From contig NZ_CP056030.1 of assembly GCF_013374995.1 (NCBI RefSeq), forward strand, positions 2,016,501-2,080,500: a stretch of 64,000 bases of DNA, given 5' to 3'. Positions within the stretch are counted from its first letter, which is position 1. Every line of letters begins with the position of its first letter. The translations under genes and the position numbers were made by a program. The notes beneath the pieces were generated by a model. That model saw only the letters and a list, made by a program, of their open reading frames with translations. It searched no databases and was not told where the DNA came from. The DNA is from Pseudomonas eucalypticola (lineage in GTDB: Bacteria; Pseudomonadota; Gammaproteobacteria; Pseudomonadales; Pseudomonadaceae). Positions 11,237-20,074 of this stretch are shown in pieces.

Positions 11237-13062
11237 GGCAGGGTCTCCACGGGCTTGAGCCACCACGTGTTCAGCCCCAGGGTGTAGGGCGGTGTGGTGA
11301 CGAAAGCGAAACGGTTGCGGTACGCCAGACGATGGGCGTCCAGGTACCAGTTGGGAATCATGTAGTGTTCGAACAGCAGCACGCGGTCCAGGGCGCGCGC
11401 GGCGGCCACCTGGTCATCGCGGCTCTGGGCCGCCAGCAAGTCGTCGAGCAGGTGGTCGACCACCGGGTTGGCGATGCCGGCGTAGTTCTTGCTGCCCTTG
11501 ACGGTGGCCTGGCTGGAGTGGAAGTACTGCCACTGTTCAAGGCCGGGGCTGAGCGTCTGGTTGAGGGTCATCAGAATCATGTCGAAGTCGAACTGGTCCA
11601 GCCGCTGCTTATACTGGGCGCGGTCCACGGTACGCAAGCGGGCATCCACCCCAAGGCTTCGCAGGTTTTCGACATAAGGTTGCAGGATCCTTTCCAGGCC
11701 GGGGTTCACCAGCAGCAATTCCAGGCGCAAAGGCTGGCCGTGGGCGTCGACCAGGCGCTGGCCGGACAACGTCCAGCCCGCGTCGGCCAATAGACCCAAG
11801 GCACGGCGCAGGGTTTCACGGCCAATGCCATGGCCGTCGGTCTGCGGCACCGTGAACGGTTGGGTGAACAGCGCGGCGGGCAGTTGCGCGCGGTAGGGCG
11901 CCAGCAGCAGGAATTCCTTGCCGGTGGGCAGGCCGCTGGCGCTGAACTCACTGTTGGGGTAGTAGCTGGTGGCGCGCCGGTAAGCGCCATTGAACAGCGC
12001 GCGGTTGGTCCATTCGAAATCCAGCAGCAGGCCCAGGGCCTCGCGCACGCGCACGTCCGCCAGGGCGGGGCGACGGCTGTTCATGAACAGGCCCTGGGTC
12101 TGGGTGGGTATCTGGTGGTGGATCTGCGCCTTGACCACGTCGCCGCGCCGGACCGCAGGGTAGTTGTAGCCATTGGCCCAGTTCTTGGCCTGGTGCTCCA
12201 GGTAGAGATCGAATTCGCCCGCCTTGAACGCTTCGAAGGCCACGTCGTTGTCGCGGTAGAACTCCACGTCCACACGGTCGAAATTGTATTTGCCGCGGTT
12301 CACGGCCAGGTCCTGGCCCCACCAGTCCTTGACCCGTTCGAACACCAGGCGCCGGCCGGGTACTACCTGGGTGATGCGGTAGGGGCCGCTGGTGACGGGC
12401 GGTTCGAAGGTGGTGGCCTGGAAGTCACGGCCTTTCCAGTAATGTTCCGGCAGGATCGGCAGTTCGCCCATGCGCAGGATCAGCAGCGGGTTGGCGCTGC
12501 GGCGGAACACGAAACGGATGCGCCGGGGGCCGAGGATATCGACCCGTTGCACTTCCTGCAGGCTGGTGCGGTACAGCGGGTGGCCCTGGGTGAGCAGGGT
12601 GCGGTAGGAAAACGCCACGTCGCGGGCGGTGATCGGCTGGCCGTCGTTGAAGTGGGCCTCGGGGCGCAGGTTGAACACGACCCAGCTGCGGTCTTCGCTG
12701 TACTCCAGGCTCTGGGCGATCAGGCCGTAGCTGGACGTGGGTTCATCGCCTGACGGGTCGTATTGGCCCGTGCCGACCATCAAGGGTTCGTTGAGCTCGC
12801 TGACCCCGTACTGAATGAAATTCGGCGTGCTGACCGGGCTCGTGCCCTTGAAGGTGTAGGGGTTCAGGGTATCGAACGTGCCGAACGCCATGACCCGCAC
12901 GGTACCGCCCTTGGGCGCCTGGGGGTTGGCCCAATCGAAGTGGCTGAAGCTGGCGGGGTATTTGAGCGTGCCGAACTGGGCATAGCCATGGCTTTCGAAC
13001 ACCGTCGCGCCAGCGTGACAGCTCAAGGCCAGTCCAAGTGTGAGCAGCAGGGGCGAACGCAT
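11233..13062 (-). CDS. periplasmic peptide-binding protein YejA paralogue (copy 2)
   Basis: 609-aa solute-binding protein of the same family as its downstream neighbour: HFDWANPQAPKGG, then LDFEWTNRALFNGAYRR. The two clearly arose by duplication but have diverged widely in sequence. The signal peptide is MRSPLLLTLGLALSCHAGA. Start at the ATG at 13062; the ribosome-binding site is weak, and an in-frame TTG at 13110 is the alternative. It heads the transporter operon. Two binding proteins feeding one permease would widen the range of peptides imported. Confidence 0.9.
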   Translation of the reverse strand: MRSPLLLTLGLALSCHAGATVFESHGYAQFGTLKYPASFSHFDWANPQAPKGGTVRVMAFGTFDTLNPYTFKGTSPVSTPNFIQYGVSELNEPLMVGTGQYDPSGDEPTSSYGLIAQSLEYSEDRSWVVFNLRPEAHFNDGQPITARDVAFSYRTLLTQGHPLYRTSLQEVQRVDILGPRRIRFVFRRSANPLLILRMGELPILPEHYWKGRDFQATTFEPPVTSGPYRITQVVPGRRLVFERVKDWWGQDLAVNRGKYNFDRVDVEFYRDNDVAFEAFKAGEFDLYLEHQAKNWANGYNYPAVRRGDVVKAQIHHQIPTQTQGLFMNSRRPALADVRVREALGLLLDFEWTNRALFNGAYRRATSYYPNSEFSASGLPTGKEFLLLAPYRAQLPAALFTQPFTVPQTDGHGIGRETLRRALGLLADAGWTLSGQRLVDAHGQPLRLELLLVNPGLERILQPYVENLRSLGVDARLRTVDRAQYKQRLDQFDFDMILMTLNQTLSPGLEQWQYFHSSQATVKGSKNYAGIANPVVDHLLDDLLAAQSRDDQVAAARALDRVLLFEHYMIPNWYLDAHRLAYRNRFAFVTTPPYTLGLNTWWLKPVETLP

Positions 13063-13082
13063 CAAGTCAGAGATCCGGTTTA

Positions 13083-13097
13083 TTACCGGTACAGTAA
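13083..13097. promoter_or_regulatory. operator-like palindrome before the yej operon
   Basis: TTACCGGTACAGTAA is an imperfect 15-bp dyad (arms TTACCG / CAGTAA, one mismatch, 3-bp centre) 21 bp upstream of the first yejA start. Its position suggests a repressor site, but no matching regulator is encoded nearby. Confidence 0.3.
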
Positions 13098-13137
13098 CAG
13101 TTTGTCTCAACTTGAAGAAGGGTGCGCCGGGCGGCTT

Positions 13138-13386
13138 TTATTCGGCGGCAACGGGCGCCTGGGTCAGGGTCTTGACCCGCGCTTCGATGGCCTGGCGCTC
13201 TTCCTGGCTCAGCACGCCGCGGTCCCACAGTTCCATGGCGGCCGACAGCACCCAGCCGTGGAAGAACGCGCGGGCGACGTCCCGGGTTTCAGCGCTCAGG
13301 GCTTCGATGACGGCGTCCAGGTGGGCCAGTTTGCGGGCCTTGAGGGCTTCGGGTGTTTCGGGGGCTTCGGGGGCTTCGAGGGTCAT
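13138..13386 (-). CDS. small conserved-looking protein of unknown function
   Basis: 82-aa soluble, alanine-rich protein with no signal peptide or membrane segment. After an APEAPETPEA tract it appears to form two or three amphipathic helices (about residues 14-75) ending in LTQAPVAAE. The ATG at 13386 has AAGG 7 nt upstream; a longer frame to 13497 lacks support. It lies between mltD and the yej operon on the same strand, in its own small intergenic setting. I do not recognise the family. Confidence 0.65.
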   Translation of the reverse strand: MTLEAPEAPETPEALKARKLAHLDAVIEALSAETRDVARAFFHGWVLSAAMELWDRGVLSQEERQAIEARVKTLTQAPVAAE

Positions 13387-13507
13387 GGTCAAACCTTGGT
13401 GTGGGGCAATGGCGCTGGGCGTGTGGCCGCGACCGCCAGGGCCGTCCCGTTCCACGCCCGGCGTCTGAGACAAGGCCTGGCGGTGGCCGCCAGGCACGGG
13501 GGAGGTA

Positions 13508-14962
13508 TTAGCGGTCGCGGTACACGACCAGGGTCTGGCCGGGCTTCAGCGCGCGCGCCGTGTTGGGGTTCCAGCGCTTGAGGTGGTTGACCTCGACATT
13601 GAAACGCTGGGCCACCACGTACAGCGAGTCGCCCTTGCGGATCTTGTAGCGGGTGGCGACCTGGCGGTTCTTGCCAGTGCCGGCGCTGGCCACGGCGGTG
13701 GTCTTGCCGCGGCCCTTGGTCACGGCGCGGGTATTGTCCTGCATCACCAGGGTCTGGCCGACCTTCAGGTGCATGCCCGACAGCTTGTTCCAGCGCTGCA
13801 GGTCACGCACGTCGACCTTGTTGGCCTTGGCGATCAGGCTCAGGTTGTCCCCGCGCTTGACCTTGTACGCCCGGCGGCGGGCCGGCAGGTCGGCGCGGGC
13901 GATGTCCGCCATGACCTGGCGCGTGGGCGCCAGGCTCAGCAGTTCTTCGGGGCCCATCTTCGCCAGGCTTTCGGTCAGCATGTGCGCCTTGGCGGTCGGC
14001 ACCAGCAGGTGCTGGGGGCCGTCCACGGTCATGCGCTGCTTGAGGGCTGGGTTGAGCTGGAACAGCTCGTCCTCGTCGATGTTGGCCAGGGCGGCGACAC
14101 GGCCCAGGTCCATCTGCTGGTTGACTTCCACCACCTCGAAATACGGCTGGTTGGCGATGGGGTTCAGGTTCACGCCGTAGGCCTCGGGGGACATCACCAA
14201 TTCCGACAGTGCCAGCAGCTTGGGCACGTAGTCCTTGGTTTCCTGGGGCAGGGGCAGGTTCCAGTAGTCGGTGGGCAGGCCCAGTTTCTCGTTGCGTTCG
14301 ATCGCCCGGCTGACGGTGCCTTCGCCGGCGTTGTAGGCCGCCAGCGCCAGCAGCCAGTCACCGTTGAACATGTCGTGCAGGCGGCTCAGGTAATCCAGGG
14401 CGGCGGCAGTGGAGGCGGTGACGTCGCGGCGGCCGTCGTAGAAACGGGTCTGGCGCAGGTTGAAGTAGCGGCCGGTAGAGGGAATGAACTGCCACAGCCC
14501 GCTGGCATCGCTGCGCGAATAGGCCATGGGGTTGTAGGCGCTTTCGATCACGGGCAGCAGCGCCAGCTCCAACGGCATGTTGCGCTCTTCCAGGCGCTCC
14601 ACGATGTAGTGCATGTACAGGCTGCCACGGCCGCTGGCGTTCTCCAGGAACGAGGGGTTGCTGACGAACCACAGGCGCTGCTGCTCCACCCGCGGATTCA
14701 CCGCTACCCCGTCCTGCAACTGGAAGCCCTGGCGCATGCGTTCCCACACGTCCTGGGGGGCCTGCTGGGCCTGTTGCGCCGCCGGGAAGATAGGTTTTGG
14801 CTTGATGCGGGTGTTCAGGCTGTGCAGCCGAACGCTCTCGGCATCCGGAACCTGGCTGGTGCTCTGGCAGCCTGCCAGGACAACGGGCAGGGCCAATGCA
14901 ACGGCTTGGGCGAGCCGCGTCAATGCGTCGGAAGTGAAGGGCTTTCGAATGGTGGACGACAT
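13508..14962 (-). CDS. mltD: membrane-bound lytic murein transglycosylase D
   Basis: 484-aa outer-membrane lipoprotein that cleaves peptidoglycan glycan strands to 1,6-anhydromuropeptides. The lipobox VLAGC places the lipidated Cys at residue 32. The SLT domain (about 110-260) has the catalytic Glu in VIESAYNP and the downstream SGLWQFIP and AYNAGEG motifs. Two LysM peptidoglycan-binding repeats close the protein (YKVKRGDNLSLIAK and YKIRKGDSLYVVAQ). ATG at 14962 is preferred; the only upstream alternative is an in-frame TTG. It lies convergent to nothing and shares its strand with gloB upstream. Confidence 0.95.
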   Translation of the reverse strand: MSSTIRKPFTSDALTRLAQAVALALPVVLAGCQSTSQVPDAESVRLHSLNTRIKPKPIFPAAQQAQQAPQDVWERMRQGFQLQDGVAVNPRVEQQRLWFVSNPSFLENASGRGSLYMHYIVERLEERNMPLELALLPVIESAYNPMAYSRSDASGLWQFIPSTGRYFNLRQTRFYDGRRDVTASTAAALDYLSRLHDMFNGDWLLALAAYNAGEGTVSRAIERNEKLGLPTDYWNLPLPQETKDYVPKLLALSELVMSPEAYGVNLNPIANQPYFEVVEVNQQMDLGRVAALANIDEDELFQLNPALKQRMTVDGPQHLLVPTAKAHMLTESLAKMGPEELLSLAPTRQVMADIARADLPARRRAYKVKRGDNLSLIAKANKVDVRDLQRWNKLSGMHLKVGQTLVMQDNTRAVTKGRGKTTAVASAGTGKNRQVATRYKIRKGDSLYVVAQRFNVEVNHLKRWNPNTARALKPGQTLVVYRDR

Positions 14963-15061
14963 TGGCTGGGAGGAAGTTCCGGGCAAAAATGTCGGGCGAT
15001 TCTAGAAAGTGCCCCTCCCTGGGTCAACCTTTCAGAATTTTTCGGCGTAACCGCAACCGCT

Positions 15062-15838
15062 TTAGAACTTATCTTTCCACGCCCTCAGTGCAGCAAAAAC
15101 AGTGTCGGGAGAAGGGTTTGCGTGCCCTGTCCGTTCGTCTGCTTTTTCTTTGACGCCAGGCTCTTGAACCCGCAAAAAAGGATTGGTCTGCCGTTCCAGG
15201 CCGATGGAGGAGGGCAGGGTGATGCGATTTTGCTCGCGCAGGCGGGTAACGTCGGCAAAGCGCTGGGCAACGTGCGGGTTGTCGGGTTCCACCGCGCAGG
15301 CGAAGCGCAGGTTGCTGAGGGTGTATTCGTGGGCGCAGTACACCGCGGTGTTTTCCGGCAATGCGGCCAGGCGCTGGAGCGATTGATGCATCTGCGCCGG
15401 TGTGCCTTCGAACAGGCGCCCGCAGCCACCGGCAAACAGGGTGTCGCCACTGAACAGCAGCGGCACGCTGCCGGCATGGTAGAAGGCGATATGGCCCAGG
15501 GTGTGGCCGGGCACCGCGAACACCTGGAAGCCCAGGCCCAATACCTGCAGGGTGGCGTTGTCCTGCAACGCCACGTCGCGGGCCGGAATGGTTTCGTTCG
15601 CCGGCCCGTATACCCTGGCGCCGGTGAGCTGCTTGAGCTCGGCGACGCCGCCCACATGGTCGTTGTGGTGGTGGGTGACCAGAATGTCGGTCAGTTGCCA
15701 GCCGGGGTGCTGTGCAAGCCAGGCCCGAACCGGCGCCGCATCGCCCGGATCGACGACGGCGCAGCGCTTGCTTGCAGCGTCTTGTAACAACCACAGGTAG
15801 TTATCGTTGAAGGCTGGCAGTGCGTCGATCTGTATCAT
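15062..15838 (-). CDS. gloB: hydroxyacylglutathione hydrolase (glyoxalase II)
   Basis: 258-aa metallo-beta-lactamase-fold enzyme that hydrolyses S-lactoylglutathione to lactate and glutathione, finishing methylglyoxal detoxification in the cytoplasm. The binuclear metal motif [10 protein letters not shown] lies near residue 55, a second metal His is in VPGHTLGH, the bridging Asp in FSGDTLF and a further His in YCAHEYT. The C-terminal glutathione-binding part (NPFLR) is present. Divergent from the methyltransferase-like gene across 82 bp, the usual Pseudomonas arrangement. Confidence 0.95.
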   Translation of the reverse strand: MIQIDALPAFNDNYLWLLQDAASKRCAVVDPGDAAPVRAWLAQHPGWQLTDILVTHHHNDHVGGVAELKQLTGARVYGPANETIPARDVALQDNATLQVLGLGFQVFAVPGHTLGHIAFYHAGSVPLLFSGDTLFAGGCGRLFEGTPAQMHQSLQRLAALPENTAVYCAHEYTLSNLRFACAVEPDNPHVAQRFADVTRLREQNRITLPSSIGLERQTNPFLRVQEPGVKEKADERTGHANPSPDTVFAALRAWKDKF

Positions 15839-15920
15839 GGCGCGATTCGCTAAGCATTGAATAATGGTGCATCTTAGAGCCTGATGGGCTGTTGGTGAAC
15901 CTCTTCGAGTGGAGACGGCA

Positions 15921-16679
15921 ATGACCGATAAAGCGTTTGCGCAGGCTGACCCCGAATGGCTGGAGTTGATCGGCCAGGCCCGCGACTGGTTCGAGGGGCC
16001 CGTGGGGCACTTTTTGCTGCGTCAGGAACAGGCCTTGCTCGAAGAAGAACTGGGACGTTTCTTCGGCGGTTACCTGGTGCATTACGGTCCCAGTGCGCAG
16101 GTGCCCCCGCAGGCCCCTCAGGTTCAGCGCAACGTGCGTCTGGGGGCGCCCTTGCCCGGGGTGGAGATCGTCTGCGAGGAGCAGGCCTGGCCCCTCAGTG
16201 AGCACGCGGCCGACGTGGTGGTGCTGCAGCATGGCCTGGATTTCAGCCTGTCGCCCCATGGCCTCCTGCGCGAGGCCGCCAGCGCGGTGCGGCCCGGCGG
16301 CCACCTGATCATCGTCGGCATCAACCCCTGGAGCGCCTGGGGCCTGCGCCGGGCGTTCGCCCACGATGCCTTGCGCAAGGCCCGCTGCTTTTCCGCGTCG
16401 CGGGTGGGCGACTGGCTAAACCTGCTGGGCTTCGCGCTGGAGAAACGCCGCTTCGGGTGCTATCGTCCGCCGCTCGCGTCCCCCGCCTGGCAAGCCCGCC
16501 TGGCCGGCTGGGAGCGCTGCGCCGGGCGCTGGCAGAGTGCCGGCGGCGGCTTCTATATTCTGGTCGCGCGCAAACTGGTGGTGGGCCTCCGGCCCTTGCG
16601 CCAGGTGCGCCGCGAACCCATGGGCAAGCTGATCCCGTTGCCGATGGCCAAGGTCAATCGACGCAACAGCGAACCCTGA
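15921..16679 (+). CDS. methyltransferase-like protein between gloB and rnhA
   Basis: 252-aa soluble protein with the C-terminal part of a class I SAM-dependent methyltransferase fold (type 11): [18 protein letters not shown] then the post-motif [16 protein letters not shown]. The glycine-rich SAM-binding motif I expected near residue 80 is not evident; the matching stretch reads [14 protein letters not shown] binding is therefore doubtful. The ATG at 15921 has GGAG 7 nt upstream; a GTG at 15909 is a weaker alternative. rnhA starts 19 bp downstream, so they probably share a transcript. Function unknown. Confidence 0.8.
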   Translation: MTDKAFAQADPEWLELIGQARDWFEGPVGHFLLRQEQALLEEELGRFFGGYLVHYGPSAQVPPQAPQVQRNVRLGAPLPGVEIVCEEQAWPLSEHAADVVVLQHGLDFSLSPHGLLREAASAVRPGGHLIIVGINPWSAWGLRRAFAHDALRKARCFSASRVGDWLNLLGFALEKRRFGCYRPPLASPAWQARLAGWERCAGRWQSAGGGFYILVARKLVVGLRPLRQVRREPMGKLIPLPMAKVNRRNSEP

Positions 16680-16698
16680 CATCGACGGATAGGTAGTA

Positions 16699-17148
16699 AT
16701 GAGCGATAGCGTTGAAATCTTCACCGACGGTGCCTGCAAGGGCAACCCGGGCGTCGGCGGCTGGGGCGCCTTGCTGGTGTGCAAGGGCGTTGAAAAGGAA
16801 TTGTGGGGGGGCGAAGCGGCCACCACCAACAACCGCATGGAACTGATGGCCGCCATTCGTGGCCTGGAAGAACTCAAGCGGCCCTGCGAAGTGCTGCTGG
16901 TGACCGACTCCGAATACGTGATGAAAGGCATCAACGAGTGGATGGTCAACTGGAAGAAGCGCGGCTGGAAAACCGCCGCCAAGCAACCGGTGAAAAACGC
17001 CGACCTGTGGCAGTTGCTGGATGAACAGGTTGGCCGCCACACCGTGACCTGGAAATGGGTGCGCGGGCACACCGGGCACCACGGCAACGAACGGGCTGAC
17101 CAGTTGGCGAACCGTGGGGTGGATGAGGTGCGGGCGCTGAAGCGCTGA
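16699..17148 (+). CDS. rnhA: ribonuclease HI
   Basis: 149-aa endonuclease that removes the RNA strand of RNA-DNA hybrids. The acidic catalytic set is intact: Asp10 in [11 protein letters not shown], Glu in NNRMELMAA and Asp in VTDSEYV. The basic handle ([16 protein letters not shown]) and the final His/Asp region [12 protein letters not shown] are also there. Immediately followed by the 118-bp repeat array rather than by dnaQ, which often neighbours it; dnaQ lies 2.2 kb further on, beyond the array and an aminotransferase gene. Confidence 0.97.
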   Translation: MSDSVEIFTDGACKGNPGVGGWGALLVCKGVEKELWGGEAATTNNRMELMAAIRGLEELKRPCEVLLVTDSEYVMKGINEWMVNWKKRGWKTAAKQPVKNADLWQLLDEQVGRHTVTWKWVRGHTGHHGNERADQLANRGVDEVRALKR

Positions 17149-17171
17149 GTCGATTGCAGCCTGACGGCCGG

Positions 17172-18006
17172 AGACCACAGGGGCAACCCCGCCATGGCGG
17201 CCGTTCTCTGTGGGACCGGGCGCCAGCTCGGGAAGCAGGCGCTGCGGTGCGTCAGGGATACCGCGGGGTGGCCTTCCCGAGCTTCGCCCGGTCCCACAGG
17301 GGCAACCCCACCATTGCGGCCGTTCTCTGTGGGAAGGGCGCCAGCTCGGGAAGCAGGCGCTGCGGTGCGCCAGGGATACCGCGGGGTGGCCTTCCCGAGC
17401 TTCGCCCGGTCCCACAGGGGCAACCCCACCATTGCGGCCGTTCTCTGTGGGAAGGGCGCCACCTCGGGAAGCAGGCGCTGCGGTGCGCCAGGGATACCGC
17501 GGGGTGGCCTTCCCGAGCTTCGCCCGGTCCCACAGGGGCAACCCCACCATTGCGGCCGTTCTCTGTGGGAAGGGCGCCAGCTCGGGAAGCAGGCGCTGCG
17601 GTGCGTCAGGGATACCGCGGGGTGGCCTTCCCGAGCTTCGCCCGGTCCCACAGGGTAACCCCGCCATTGCGGCCGTTCTCTGTGGGACCGGGCGCCAGCT
17701 CGGGAAGCAGGCGCTGCGGTGCGTCAGGGATACCGCGGGGTGGCCTTCCCGAGCTTCGCCCGGTCCCACAGGGGCAACCCCACCATTGCGGCCGTTCTCT
17801 GTGGGACCGGGCGCCAGCTCGGGAAGCAGGCGCTGCGGTGCCTCAGGGATACCGCGGGGTGGCCTTCCCGAGCTTCGCCCGGTCCCACAGGGGCAACCCC
17901 ACCATCGCGGCCGTTCTCTGGGGGACCGGGCGCCAGCTCGGGAAGCAGGCGCTGCGGTGCGCCAGGGATACTGCGGGGTGGCCTTCCCGAGCCTCGCCCG
18001 GTCCTG
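17172..18006. repeat. tandem array of seven 118/119-bp REP-type palindromic units
   Basis: Seven head-to-tail units begin at about 17172, 17291, 17409, 17527, 17645, 17763 and 17882, nearly identical to each other. Each contains nested inverted repeats. In the copy at 17681 these are TGTGGGACCGGGCG with CGCCCGGTCCCACA (17757-17770), and inside it AGCTCGGGAAG (17697-17707) with CTTCCCGAGCT (17745-17755). The length differences come mainly from GGGAAGGG versus GGGACCGGG. The array fills the gap between the convergent rnhA and aminotransferase genes and stops at the latter's stop codon. Open frames through it are artefacts of the repeat. Confidence 0.95.
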
Positions 18007-18015
18007 GCGCAAGGG

Positions 18016-19182
18016 CTAATGCGGTGGCGCGTTCCTGGTTTCCAGAGCCTGCGCCATGCGCGCGATGCCTTCCTCGAGCAACGCCCGCGGGCAGCCGAAG
18101 TTCAAGCGCACGAACTGCCCGGCGCCTTCATCGGCGAAGTCCGTTCCCGGGCTCAACCCCACCTTCGCTTCCTTCAGGAAGAACGCATGCGGGTCTTCCA
18201 GGCCCAGGGCCGTGCAATCCAGCCATGCCAGGTAGGTGGCCTGGGGCGTGATCATGCTGACGCCCGGCAACCGGGTCGCCACGGCATTGACCAGGTAATC
18301 GCGGTTAGCCTGCAAATACGCAATGACCTCCGCCAGCCACTCCTTGCCGTGCTTGAACGCCGCTTCGGTCGCCACCAGCCCCAGGGTGCTGACACTGTCC
18401 ACCATGCCCTGGCGCGCCGTGTTGAAACGGTGCCTCAGCGCCGGGTTTCGGATGACCGCGAACGCGTTCTTCATGCCCGCGATGTTGAACGCCTTGGTTG
18501 CCGACATCAGGGTAATGGTGCGCTGGGCAATCTCGTCGTTCAGGCTGGCGATGGGAATATGCTTGCGCCCGTCGAACACAATCTGGGCATGAATCTCGTC
18601 ACTGATCAGCAGCGTGTCGTGCGCGACGCAGGCATCGGCGATGGCCTGCAGCTCGGCGCGGTCGAACACCTTGCCCAGCGGGTTGTGCGGGTTGCTCAGG
18701 ATCATCGCCCCGGCGTTGCCCAACGCCGCTTCCAGCGCCGCCAGGTCGGTGGGGTACAGGCCATTGGCGTCGGCGTGGAACGGCAGGTCGATGCGCGGCA
18801 GCTTCCAGTGGCCTGCGGCGTTGAGCAACGGCCGGTAGTTGGGTGTCTGCACCACCACACCGGTGCCCGGTGCCAGCAGGCCGTTGAGCGCCATGTTCAC
18901 GCCACCTTCCACCCCTGGCAGGAAGACCAGTTCTTCAGGCGCCACCTCCCAGTCGAACAGCTCGCGCAGGGCCGTGACCAAGGTCTCGCGCAGGCTGTCC
19001 TGGGCCACGCTGTAGCCCAGCATCGGGTGGGTCAGGCGCGCCTGCAGGGCCTGGATGATGCCCGGGGCCACGGCGAAGTCCATGTCGGCAATCCACAACG
19101 GCAGAACATCGGCCGGGTAGCGGTTCCATTTGGTACTGCCGGTGTCGTGCCGGTCGTGGACGGTGTCCAGGTGTGATGTCAT
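18016..19182 (-). CDS. MalY/PatB-family PLP aminotransferase (putative cystathionine beta-lyase)
   Basis: 388-aa class I/II PLP enzyme. The MalY/PatB subgroup is indicated by the N-terminal TKWNRYPADVLPLWIADMDF, where aspartate aminotransferases differ. Cofactor residues: SNPHNPLGKVF, ISDEIHAQIVF and the Schiff-base Lys in SATKAFNIAG. Members act as C-S lyases on cystathionine or cysteine conjugates. It is divergent from dnaQ across 136 bp, and its stop abuts the repeat array, which may end its transcript. Confidence 0.9.
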   Translation of the reverse strand: MTSHLDTVHDRHDTGSTKWNRYPADVLPLWIADMDFAVAPGIIQALQARLTHPMLGYSVAQDSLRETLVTALRELFDWEVAPEELVFLPGVEGGVNMALNGLLAPGTGVVVQTPNYRPLLNAAGHWKLPRIDLPFHADANGLYPTDLAALEAALGNAGAMILSNPHNPLGKVFDRAELQAIADACVAHDTLLISDEIHAQIVFDGRKHIPIASLNDEIAQRTITLMSATKAFNIAGMKNAFAVIRNPALRHRFNTARQGMVDSVSTLGLVATEAAFKHGKEWLAEVIAYLQANRDYLVNAVATRLPGVSMITPQATYLAWLDCTALGLEDPHAFFLKEAKVGLSPGTDFADEGAGQFVRLNFGCPRALLEEGIARMAQALETRNAPPH

Positions 19183-19318
19183 GGCCGTGGGGCGCTCCAG
19201 TCAGTTCAGGGCGTTAATATGCGGTAGCCGAACCCGCCTGGCAACGATGTTCCCGCTGCCCACCTGTGCTAAAGTGCACGGCTGTTCCCGCGGTTGAAAT
19301 GACGAGAGTGTTGTACCC

Positions 19319-20074
19319 ATGGCGACGAGATACGTAGTCCTCGATACCGAAACCACCGGTATGCCGGTCACCGATGGCCACCGGATCATCGAAATCGGTT
19401 GTGTCGAAGTCATCGGCCGGCGCCTGACCGGGCGCAATTTCCACGTGTACCTGCAGCCGGACCGCGACAGCGACGAGGGCGCCATCGGGGTGCACGGCAT
19501 CACTGACCAGTTCCTGATCGGCAAGCCACGCTTCGCCGAAGTGGCCGATGAGTTCTTCGAGTTCATCAAGGGCGCCGAGCTGATCATCCACAACGCGGCG
19601 TTCGACGTTGGCTTCATCAACAACGAATTCGCCTTGATGGGCCAGCTCGACCGCGCCGATGTGACGACCTACTGCACGGTGCTCGACACCCTGGCCATGG
19701 CCCGTGAACGCCACCCGGGCCAGCGCAACAGCCTCGACGCCCTGTGCAAGCGCTATGGGGTAGACAACTCGGGCCGTGAGTTGCACGGCGCATTGCTCGA
19801 CTCCGAGATCCTGGCGGACGTGTACCTGGCCATGACCGGTGGCCAGACCAGCCTGTCGCTGGCGGGCAACGCCAGCGATGGTGCCGAGGGATCGGGCAAC
19901 CAGGGCAGCGAGATCCGCCGCCTGCCGGCCGACCGCCGTCGTGCGCCGGTGATTCTGGCCAGCGAGGCCGAGCTGGCCGAGCACGAGGCGCGGTTGGCGA
20001 TCATCGCCAAGTCAGCCGGCGCCCCGGCACTGTGGACGCAGTTGCTGGAGGCACAGCAGGGCGCGTCGGCCTGA
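19319..20074 (+). CDS. dnaQ: DNA polymerase III epsilon subunit (proofreading exonuclease)
   Basis: 251-aa 3'-5' exonuclease of the DEDDh class that proofreads for the replicative polymerase. Exo I is LDTETTG at residues 8-14, Exo II HNAAFDVGF, and Exo III combines the His of GRELHGALLDSE with the following Asp. The C-terminal tail (RRLPADRRRAPVI) corresponds to the region that contacts the alpha subunit. The stop overlaps the next gene's start by one base (TGATG), so the downstream acetyltransferase is probably translationally coupled. Confidence 0.95.
   Translation: MATRYVVLDTETTGMPVTDGHRIIEIGCVEVIGRRLTGRNFHVYLQPDRDSDEGAIGVHGITDQFLIGKPRFAEVADEFFEFIKGAELIIHNAAFDVGFINNEFALMGQLDRADVTTYCTVLDTLAMARERHPGQRNSLDALCKRYGVDNSGRELHGALLDSEILADVYLAMTGGQTSLSLAGNASDGAEGSGNQGSEIRRLPADRRRAPVILASEAELAEHEARLAIIAKSAGAPALWTQLLEAQQGASA

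Noticed and set aside
17154..18019. Long open frames on both strands through the 118-bp repeats, giving repeated GGLPELRPVPQG-like peptides
   Set aside because: They arise from the repeat composition, occur in several frames at once and have no start signals. The unit length is not a multiple of three, so no frame is conserved between units.
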